Shown: in pieces, positions 50,501 through 58,442 of the stretch
How the letters are laid out: each line of letters starts with the position of its first letter
How positions within the stretch are numbered: the first letter of the stretch is position 1
Assembly: GCF_030418305.1 (NCBI RefSeq)
Contig: NZ_JAUHPX010000002.1
Coordinates: 248,001 to 312,000, forward strand
Source: Demequina lignilytica
Lineage (GTDB): Bacteria > Actinomycetota > Actinomycetes > Actinomycetales > Demequinaceae
Direction of reading: 5' to 3'
Length of the DNA: 64,000 nucleotides
Notes under the pieces: model-generated
Told to the model about the DNA's origin: nothing
Databases searched by the model: none
What the model saw: only the letters and a program-made list of their open reading frames with translations
Translations under genes and position numbers: made by a program

Positions 50501-50723
50501 CGAGGAACTGCTGTTCCAGCTTCCCGAGGAGAAGCAGCAGCGTGACCGAGATCTCGCACGGGTGCGGACCCGACTGTCACACCTCGCTGATGAACTTCAT
50601 GCCGAACGCGACGCGGTCGACCGCCGCTACCGCGACGTGAAGGCGCACACCTTCGTCGCCGCGCTCGTCTTCGCCCTGACCCCCGAAGACGCCGAGAAGT
50701 TGGAGGCAGCCAGTGGCCGTTGA
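47514..50723 (+). CDS. drmD: DISARM SNF2-like helicase DrmD
   Basis: A protein of 1069 residues. Helicase motif I is [45 protein letters not shown], motif II [10 protein letters not shown] (DEAH), motif III [9 protein letters not shown], and the C-terminal lobe has [55 protein letters not shown]. It resembles the SNF2/HepA ATPases that define class 1 DISARM. A C-terminal coiled coil ([23 protein letters not shown]) follows. Start is uncertain: TTG 47514 is used; TTG 47457 with AGGAGG upstream overlaps the methyltransferase stop and is equally possible. It overlaps drmMI by 11 nt. Confidence 0.85.
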   Translation: [1069 protein letters not shown]

Positions 50724-53700
50724 CCCATGGGAGTGGCTGTCCCTAATCGACAGCGACGGGCCCTTCCTGTCGAAGGCAGCCCTCAAGTCGTTCCACCCGT
50801 CAGGGCTCCCGAAACCTGACGCGGGCACCGACGGCGTCAACGCCACCTTCGTTGACGAGTTCACGCGGTGGACCGCCGCGTGGTCGTCAGGCTCGGACGA
50901 CTACGCTGCCGCGCGCGATCGGTGGGTCGAGGCGGTCTTCCGCACGCTGCTCGACTGGTCGGATGACCTGACCCTCGCGCCCGTCGGCCTATCCGCCGAG
51001 TCGCCCAACGGCGCGGCCACTGTTCGACCGTGGGCGGCCCTGGCTGGCGAGAATGGACCGGCGGCACTGGTCACCATCGTCGACCGCACCGAGAACCTGC
51101 GATCCACAGGTACCGACGGCTGGTCGGCGAACGCGATCGACCGAATGGCGGTGCTGCTGCGCGCGACTGGCGTAAGCATCGGCATCGTCACCGACGGACG
51201 ATGGTGGGCACTTGTGTCTGCGACGAAGGAAGCCACCGCCGCGAGCGGTGTGTGGGACGCGCTGCTGTGGCGCGAGGAGCGCCCGAGCCGCGACGCGTTC
51301 CTCGCCCTCGCGAGCTACGCCTCGATCGCCGGCGGTGCCCCGGAGAAGCGCCTTCCGCTCCTTTTCGAGAAGAGCGTCGCCAGCGCCGAAGAAATCACCG
51401 AGGCGCTCGGCGACCAGGTGCGCCGGGCCGTCGAGCTCGTGCTGCAGTCAATGTCCGACACGCACCTGCGCGCGCTCGCCCAGGGTGATCCGTCTCCGCT
51501 TCCCGAGGACCCGAAGGCCGCCTACGAGGGCGCGGTCACGGTCCTCATGCGCATCGTCTTCCTCCTCTTCGCCGAGGAGCGCGGCCTCCTGCCTGAACAC
51601 GAGCTCTACCGTTCGTCGTACTCGATCTCGACGGTTCGCGAGGCACTCCAGCGCGAGGCAACCTCGACCTCGGTCGAGGCTCTCGACCACTCCTGGGAGA
51701 CCTGGCATCGGCTGCTCGCGGCGAGCAACGCCGTCTTCGGCGGGGCATCGTTCCAGGACATGCGGATGCCCGCCTATGGCGGGTCCCTCTTCGACCCGGC
51801 CCGTTTCCCCTGGCTTCAGGCGACCGATGCGCGCGGACAGCTCCGCGTCCGCCTCACCGATCGCGCCATGCTCGCGGTCCTGCGCGCTGTGCAGACCATC
51901 GAGGACGGAGCGATGCAGCTGTCGTTCCGCGACCTCGACGTCGAGCAGATCGGCTACGTGTATGAGGGCCTGCTCGGCTACTCCGCCGCGTACGTGCCGG
52001 AGGTCACGGTCGGCCTGCAGGGCAAGGCCGGCTTCGAACCCGAGATCGCGCTTGCCGAGCTTGAGGAGATCGCGGCCGAGGCCGCGGCACCTGCAGACTT
52101 CGCGAAAAGCCTGGTCGCGCACCTGAAGAAGACCCAGGAGCAGTCAAAGCCCAAGACGGCGAACCAGATCGCGAAGGGTTTCGCAGCGGACGATGCGGAG
52201 GCGGCGGCCGATGCGCGCACGCGACTGAGGCACGCGCTCCTCGGCGACGACGAGCTCGCCGGTCGGCTGCAACCATTCCACGGCCTGATCCGCAGCGACC
52301 TGCGCGGTTTCCCCTACGTGGTCCCCGCCGGCGGCTTGGTGATGACCGAGTCGCCGCAGCGCGCGAACACTGGCACCCACTACACGCCCCGATCGCTCGC
52401 CGAGGAGGTCGTGCTGCACGCGCTGCAGCCGCTCGTCTACGCCCCCGGCCCGCTCGACACAGAGAACAGCAGCAAGTGGAAGCTCAAGTCCTCGGCTGAG
52501 ATCCTCGACCTCAAGATCGCCGATATCGCCGCCGGTTCGGGCGCGTTCCTCGTCGCGGCGGCCAGATACCTTGCAGATCGGCTCATCGAGGCGCGCGCGA
52601 ACGAGGGCCTCGACGTCACCGGCGAGTCCGACCTCAAGCGCTGGGCGGTCCGGGAGGTTGTCGCACGATGCCTGTACGGCGCCGACATCAACGGCATGGC
52701 CGTCGAAATGTGCAAGCTGTCACTGTGGCTCATCTCGATGGATCCGGGCAAACCCTTCTCCTTCGTCGACGACCGCGTGTTCCACGGGAACTCGCTCCTT
52801 GGCGTTACCACCGAAGCGCAGCTGCGCGCCCAGCACATCTACCCCGAGCGACGCCGTCAGGGATCGATCCTGCAGCTCGACGTCGACAAGGAGCTGGACA
52901 ATGCGGCGCGTATCCGTCGTGAGCTCGCGTCGGGCCAGGTGGACGATGCGGATCGCATGCGGTCGACCAAGGCGAAGCAGGCGCTCCTCGCGCAGGCGGA
53001 ACTGGTCACGGCGAAGCTCCGCGACGTTGCGGACGGGATCATCGCTGCGGGGCTGCTCGAGGGCGGCAAGCGGGGCACGAAGCTCGACGACAGGTACGTG
53101 GTGCTTGCCGATGCCCTTCGCGCCGCCTACCCCTCGGACGACGGTGCAGCTCCCGATCGCACCAAGCTCGACGCGATCATCGACCGCGGCCTCACCCCGA
53201 CAGTCGACACAGGCGAATCGCGTTGGAAGCCGCTCCACTGGATCCTTGAAGCTCCGGATGTGATTCACACGCACGGCGGCTTCGACGCGATCATCGGCAA
53301 TCCACCCTTCTTGGGAGGCACCAAAATCTCTGCGGCAACCGGCACTGCCGTTCGTGACTGGCTCGCCAACACGATCGCGCGTGACCGCTCAGGGGGACGC
53401 ACTGACCTGGTTGCCTACTTCTTCCTGCGCAGTTCGGACTTGCTGACGACTCGGGGGGCGCTAGGGCTCGTCGCGACCAACACGATTGCGCAGGGAGACA
53501 CCCGTGAGGTTGGCCTAGACCGCCTTGAGGCCGACGGCTTTGTAATCTACCGTGCGATTCGCAGCCGCCCGTGGCCCTCAGCTAACGCCACGCTCGATTA
53601 CTCGGCCGTATGGTCGACGCGCGCGCTGATCGGCTCGGACGCACGATTCAGTGTCGACGGAGAACCCGCACGGCGCATCAGCACTCTCCTTGAGGCCGCT

Positions 53701-54741
53701 GGCCGCAATGCAGGCATGCCGCTAACGCTCAGCGCCAACTCAAATGTGGCCTTCGAGGGGGGCAAGCCGCTCGGAAAGGGCTTCATCCTCGCCGAGCAAG
53801 ACGCCGTGGACATGATCCAAAGAGATAGCCGCAATCGCGCAGTGCTTCGGCCGTTCCTCACCGGTGACGACCTGACGTCGCGTCCGGACAGGCAACCGTC
53901 GCGTTGGATTGTCGACTTCAATGACCGGGACATCATCCAAGCCGCGGCTTTCCGCGAGCCTTTCGAACTGGTCACTCGGCTCGTGAAGCCCGAGCGACAG
54001 CGCACGGGCCCGGGCGGGTCTTACGTACTTCGCAGTCCACTGCCCGATCGCTGGTGGCAACACGCCGAGAAGAGGCCAGGGCTCCGCGCCGCGACCGCCG
54101 ACCTCGGCGAGGCGCTAGCGATCGCCAGGGTGAGCAAGGCGATTATGCCAGTCCGGATTTCGACCGAAGCCCTCGCGAGCGAAGCACTCGTGGTGTTCGC
54201 CTCGGCCTCATACGCGCTGCAAGCGATCCTGTCGTCGACGGCTCACATCAGCTGGTGCGTGCGCTACGCATCCACTATGGGCGCCAGCACTCGCTACACA
54301 CCCTCGGATGTCTTCGGCACCTTTCCGATCCCTGCTGAGACACCGACCCTATGCGAGGTTGGGAACGAACTTGACCAAGTGCGCAGTGCCGTCATGAACG
54401 AGCGCCGAATCGGCCTTACCGACCTATACAACCTCGTAAACTCACCCAACGTTGAAGGCGACCTAGATGTTGACCGGCTGCGTGATATCCACTCCCGGAT
54501 CGACCGAGCTGTCATGGATGCATACGGCTGGGCTGACCTACATCTTGAGCACGGGTTCAGCAACTATCGACAGTTCGAGGGGTGGAGCGTCAACAACTCC
54601 ACACGACTTGAAATTCTCGACCGCCTGCTGGAAGAAAACCACCGCCGCGCGAAGCTAGAGGCCGAGTCCGCGCCCTCGACCAAGGCGAAGCGCGGCAAGA
54701 GCCTCAGCGACACCGCGAAGCCCGAAGGAGCGATGTTCTAG
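50713..54741 (+). CDS. drmMI: DISARM adenine-type methyltransferase DrmMI
   Basis: A 1342-residue protein. A long N-terminal region precedes the gamma-type methyltransferase core: motif I KIADIAAGSGAFLVAAARYLADRL near residue 606 and catalytic IIGNPPFLGG near 862. NPPF is typical of N6-adenine enzymes. The large C-terminal part contains target-recognition-like sequence (FLTGDDLTSRPDRQPSRWIVDFND, FGTFPIPAETP, ISWCVRYASTMGASTRYTPSDV). In DISARM it marks self DNA. GTG 50713 with GGAGG upstream overlaps drmD. GC falls from above 70% to about 55-62% in the last 1.3 kb, as is common for a target-recognition region that has been exchanged. Confidence 0.88.
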   Translation: MAVDPWEWLSLIDSDGPFLSKAALKSFHPSGLPKPDAGTDGVNATFVDEFTRWTAAWSSGSDDYAAARDRWVEAVFRTLLDWSDDLTLAPVGLSAESPNGAATVRPWAALAGENGPAALVTIVDRTENLRSTGTDGWSANAIDRMAVLLRATGVSIGIVTDGRWWALVSATKEATAASGVWDALLWREERPSRDAFLALASYASIAGGAPEKRLPLLFEKSVASAEEITEALGDQVRRAVELVLQSMSDTHLRALAQGDPSPLPEDPKAAYEGAVTVLMRIVFLLFAEERGLLPEHELYRSSYSISTVREALQREATSTSVEALDHSWETWHRLLAASNAVFGGASFQDMRMPAYGGSLFDPARFPWLQATDARGQLRVRLTDRAMLAVLRAVQTIEDGAMQLSFRDLDVEQIGYVYEGLLGYSAAYVPEVTVGLQGKAGFEPEIALAELEEIAAEAAAPADFAKSLVAHLKKTQEQSKPKTANQIAKGFAADDAEAAADARTRLRHALLGDDELAGRLQPFHGLIRSDLRGFPYVVPAGGLVMTESPQRANTGTHYTPRSLAEEVVLHALQPLVYAPGPLDTENSSKWKLKSSAEILDLKIADIAAGSGAFLVAAARYLADRLIEARANEGLDVTGESDLKRWAVREVVARCLYGADINGMAVEMCKLSLWLISMDPGKPFSFVDDRVFHGNSLLGVTTEAQLRAQHIYPERRRQGSILQLDVDKELDNAARIRRELASGQVDDADRMRSTKAKQALLAQAELVTAKLRDVADGIIAAGLLEGGKRGTKLDDRYVVLADALRAAYPSDDGAAPDRTKLDAIIDRGLTPTVDTGESRWKPLHWILEAPDVIHTHGGFDAIIGNPPFLGGTKISAATGTAVRDWLANTIARDRSGGRTDLVAYFFLRSSDLLTTRGALGLVATNTIAQGDTREVGLDRLEADGFVIYRAIRSRPWPSANATLDYSAVWSTRALIGSDARFSVDGEPARRISTLLEAAGRNAGMPLTLSANSNVAFEGGKPLGKGFILAEQDAVDMIQRDSRNRAVLRPFLTGDDLTSRPDRQPSRWIVDFNDRDIIQAAAFREPFELVTRLVKPERQRTGPGGSYVLRSPLPDRWWQHAEKRPGLRAATADLGEALAIARVSKAIMPVRISTEALASEALVVFASASYALQAILSSTAHISWCVRYASTMGASTRYTPSDVFGTFPIPAETPTLCEVGNELDQVRSAVMNERRIGLTDLYNLVNSPNVEGDLDVDRLRDIHSRIDRAVMDAYGWADLHLEHGFSNYRQFEGWSVNNSTRLEILDRLLEENHRRAKLEAESAPSTKAKRGKSLSDTAKPEGAMF

Positions 54742-57700
54742 TGGCCACCTCCCCTGCCACCACATCCGCGCAGGTGCGCAACGAATTCGGTGACCTGATT
54801 GCCCGCGACCTTGTCGGTCCGTGGGACGGGCCTGATGAGACCATCGTCGGCACACCTCGCGCCCGCTACCTCGTGGGCGCCCTCGCGCCGATCGCGCTCT
54901 TCGATGGCGCGGCGACGCCCGCATCGTCCCCTTCCGAGAGTGCGTCGGCGGGGCTTGAGGACATCCGCGCGGACGAGTCGCTCGCCGTGACGGACCTCAC
55001 CGCCGCGCACGAGGTGCAAGGCGTCCCCTCCGACGAGGACGAGTCCATCAGCGAGGCGACGCCCCACGAGCCCGACGAGGATCGCGGGCCAGAGTCGAAG
55101 ATCATCGCGCCGTCGTCGATGGGGCTGCGATTCCAGGTGCCGGCCGACACGGGCACGCTGCGGTTCACCGCGCGGTGGGGCCGATACGCCTCGCGCCGGG
55201 AGGTGGACGACCAGGGCAAGATCCAGACCTTCTACGATCGCACGGCGTTCGAGAAGACCGCCGAGATCGATGTGTCGCTGATCTCCAGCGGTGAATCGGC
55301 GCGGCGTGAGGTCGACGACGACGTCGCGATCGACGTCGAGGTGTTCGACTACGAGGGGCGTCGGGTCATCGAGGCGGCGCTGCTCAACATCGCAGTCACC
55401 GGAATCGAGCTCCCTCCGAAGCTCTGGCTCTTCCAGGCCGCGCTCGAGGTCACGGCGCCGGACGGCATGGACGTCTTCCTACCGGCTCGCGACGCCATGG
55501 TCGCCGATCGCGCGTCGCGCGACCCCGAGGTGCGGCGCCTCGACCTGCTCTATCGCAACCACCTCGAGTTCGCAATCGGGCGCACGGCATCCGTCGAGTG
55601 GGACGTCTCCGCCGACGATCCCCGCCGCGCGACCGCGGTGCGGACCACATGGCTGCCCACCGCCGAGTTACCTCAGACCCAGGCACCCGCAGTGCCCGGC
55701 GCTGTGCTCAGCATGCGCGCACTCACGGACGCGACTCCCGCCGACCTTGAGGCGGGGCTCGCACCTCTGGTCGACGGCTACGCGACCTGGTTAGGCGACC
55801 GCGCTGTGGAGAACGCCGACCTCCCCGAATGGCTCCAGGAGCAGGGCCGCATCGGACTCGAGGATGGCGAGGCGGCGCTCACCCGGCTGCGGACGGGACT
55901 CGACCTGCTGGTCTCAAACCCCCAGGCCCAGCAGGCATTCCAGTTCATGAACAGGACGATGCGCGACCAGCGGCTCAGGTCGCAGGTCGCCGCCCTGCGC
56001 ATCGAGCAGAAGGACCTGTCGATCGCCGACGCGGTGGCCCAGGTCGATGCTCGCGGCGACAAGGCAGCCTCCTGGCGCGCCTTCCAGCTCGCATTCATCC
56101 TCATGCAGCTGCCCTCGGTAGTCGACCCCACGCACGTGCGCCGTTCGACCGACTTCGCGCGCGCCGAGCTGCTGTTCTTCCCCACCGGTGGTGGCAAGAC
56201 GGAGGCGTACCTGGGCCTTGCTGCATTCACCTTCGGCATCCGTCGCCTCCAGGGCAAGGTCGAGACCCCCGAGGGGCTCCTGGACGGTGGCGATGGCGTT
56301 GCCGTGCTCATGCGCTACACGCTGCGCCTGCTCACGTCCCAGCAGTTCCTCCGTGCCACCACGCTGATGTGCGCGGCGGAGCTCGTGCGCCGCGAGGATC
56401 CGGGCACGTGGGGCGAGGCGCCCTTCTCCATTGGCTTGTGGGTGGGTTCGAGCGTTAGCCCGAAGCGATACTCCGAGGCGGCCAAGCAGGTCAAGGACGT
56501 CCGCGAGAGCGACGGCAACTCCGCCTTCGGGCTCACCGTCCTGCAGTTCGACCACTGCCCGTGGTGCGGAACGGCGATCAACCCGAAGTCGAACGTCGAG
56601 GCCGACGGCGTCGAGAAGCGCATCCGCGTCTACTGCGGCGACCGGCGCGGCCGATGCCCGTTCTCCGCGGGCGGCTCGGCGCAGGTGGGTCTCCCGGTGC
56701 TCACCGTCGACGACGAGATCTACCGCCACCCGCCGACGTTCCTGCTCGCTACCGTCGACAAGTTCGCGCGCCTGGCCCGAGAGGGCGAGGCCGCCAGCCT
56801 GTTCGGCTACGTCGCCAAGAAGTGCCCGCGCCACGGCTACAAGCACCTCGACACCGACAGCACCGTGTGCGGCGCCGACTCGCACAACACCACGACGGCA
56901 AGCGGGCGCACGTATCCTCCGACGCAGGTCGCTCCCGTCGGACGGCTCCGCCCGCCTGACCTCATCATCCAGGACGAGCTCCACCTCATCACCGGCGCGC
57001 TCGGCACCGCGGTCGGCCTGTTCGAGGGCGCGATCGACGTGCTGTCGAGCTGGGAGCTCGGCGCCGGGGGCGACGCAAAGCCCGTCAAGCCGCTGGTGAT
57101 CGCGTCGACGGCAACGGTCCGCAAGGCCGCCGAGCAAGTACAGCGCCTGTACGCCCGTGAGGTCGAGGTGTTCCCGCCGCAGGTGCTCAGCGTGAGCGAC
57201 ACCTTTTTCTCCAAGGAGGTGTCGCTGGACGATGCGCCGGGCCGCCGCTACCTGGGCGTGTGCCTCCACGGGGCGCGACTTACCCTCGCCGAGATCCGTC
57301 TCAGTGAGATCCTGCTGCTGGCCGGGCAGAAGCTGTTCGACGAGCACGGCACCGCGGCCGAGCCGTATATGACCCTGGTCGACTACTTCTCGGCCACGCG
57401 CGAGCTCGCGGGCATGCGCCGATACCTCGAGGACGACGTCACCACGCGTGTCAGCAACCCCGACAGGGCGAGCGAGTACCCGAGGCGGCGGACGCCGCTC
57501 AAGCTGGGCGAACTCACTTCGCGCATCTCCTCGTCCGAGATCGGCAAGACCCTCACCCACCTCGCCTCCCCGTTCGAGGAAGAGTCCGACACCACCATCG
57601 GGCGCGCGAAGCTCCGCGTACGGCGCAACGCCGGCGAGGAACTGCCGTTTAGAGAACTTCCGTACGACGTCGTGCTCGCGACGTCGATGCTCCAGGTGGG

Positions 57701-58442
57701 TGTGGACGTGCCCAGGCTTGGCCTGATGATGATCGTCGGCCAGCCGAAGAACACCGCCGAGTACATCCAGGCCTCCTCCCGCGTCGGTCGTGACGGCGCA
57801 AAGCCTGGTCTGGTCGTGACGCTCGCCAACCGCGCGCGACCGCGTGACATGGCCCACTACGAGCAGTTCGAGCACTATCACGACACGTTCTACGCGAACG
57901 TGGAGGCGCTGTCGGTCACGCCGTTCTCCGAGGCCGCGCTCGAGCGCGGCCTCACCGGACTCATCGTGTCCGCGGCTCGCGTACTCGAGTCCACCCAGGC
58001 GAGTGCCGTGTCACTCTCCCCCGACGCCAATGCCGGCGCGGGGCGCATCGTCTCCCGGCGTGCGGCGATCGACGCGCTCGTCGACAAGCTCGTCGCGCGC
58101 GTCGCGGTCGCCGCCGGAGACGAGGACGAGGATGCGGCCACAACCATGAAGAGCAAGCTCGTGCTGCGGCTCGACAAGTGGACCGACCAGGCGACCGCGC
58201 TCCAGGGCGCGCTCACATACGTGAAGAAGTCGCTGCCCCAGCAACACGTCACGCCGCTGCTCGTGAGCCCCGAGGACACGCTCGGCGAGGAGGGTGACCG
58301 CCTGTTCCAGGTCGCCAACTCTATGCGGGAGGTGCAGCCGGAGATCGACCTGCTGGTCTCGCCGTTCCCGGGCAAGCTCGCCGAACCGCCGGCCGCCACG
58401 ACGCCGCAGTGGACGTTCACCGCGAAGAAGGATGCGAAGTGA
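54741..58442 (+). CDS. drmA: DISARM helicase DrmA
   Basis: A 1233-residue helicase-domain protein. The Walker A is FFPTGGGKTEAYLGLAAF near residue 480; motif II is PDLIIQDELHLITGALGTAVGLFE with DELH; and the C-terminal lobe shows LATSMLQVGVDVPRLGLMMIVGQPKNTAEYIQASSRVGRDG. A zinc-ribbon-like CPWCG...CGDRRGRCPFS is inserted between them. Together with DrmB it is the core DISARM module (DrmA-DrmB binds and loads on unmethylated foreign DNA in studied systems). GTG 54741 shares one base with the drmMI stop and drmB overlaps its end by 4 nt. Confidence 0.9.
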   Translation: MATSPATTSAQVRNEFGDLIARDLVGPWDGPDETIVGTPRARYLVGALAPIALFDGAATPASSPSESASAGLEDIRADESLAVTDLTAAHEVQGVPSDEDESISEATPHEPDEDRGPESKIIAPSSMGLRFQVPADTGTLRFTARWGRYASRREVDDQGKIQTFYDRTAFEKTAEIDVSLISSGESARREVDDDVAIDVEVFDYEGRRVIEAALLNIAVTGIELPPKLWLFQAALEVTAPDGMDVFLPARDAMVADRASRDPEVRRLDLLYRNHLEFAIGRTASVEWDVSADDPRRATAVRTTWLPTAELPQTQAPAVPGAVLSMRALTDATPADLEAGLAPLVDGYATWLGDRAVENADLPEWLQEQGRIGLEDGEAALTRLRTGLDLLVSNPQAQQAFQFMNRTMRDQRLRSQVAALRIEQKDLSIADAVAQVDARGDKAASWRAFQLAFILMQLPSVVDPTHVRRSTDFARAELLFFPTGGGKTEAYLGLAAFTFGIRRLQGKVETPEGLLDGGDGVAVLMRYTLRLLTSQQFLRATTLMCAAELVRREDPGTWGEAPFSIGLWVGSSVSPKRYSEAAKQVKDVRESDGNSAFGLTVLQFDHCPWCGTAINPKSNVEADGVEKRIRVYCGDRRGRCPFSAGGSAQVGLPVLTVDDEIYRHPPTFLLATVDKFARLAREGEAASLFGYVAKKCPRHGYKHLDTDSTVCGADSHNTTTASGRTYPPTQVAPVGRLRPPDLIIQDELHLITGALGTAVGLFEGAIDVLSSWELGAGGDAKPVKPLVIASTATVRKAAEQVQRLYAREVEVFPPQVLSVSDTFFSKEVSLDDAPGRRYLGVCLHGARLTLAEIRLSEILLLAGQKLFDEHGTAAEPYMTLVDYFSATRELAGMRRYLEDDVTTRVSNPDRASEYPRRRTPLKLGELTSRISSSEIGKTLTHLASPFEEESDTTIGRAKLRVRRNAGEELPFRELPYDVVLATSMLQVGVDVPRLGLMMIVGQPKNTAEYIQASSRVGRDGAKPGLVVTLANRARPRDMAHYEQFEHYHDTFYANVEALSVTPFSEAALERGLTGLIVSAARVLESTQASAVSLSPDANAGAGRIVSRRAAIDALVDKLVARVAVAAGDEDEDAATTMKSKLVLRLDKWTDQATALQGALTYVKKSLPQQHVTPLLVSPEDTLGEEGDRLFQVANSMREVQPEIDLLVSPFPGKLAEPPAATTPQWTFTAKKDAK

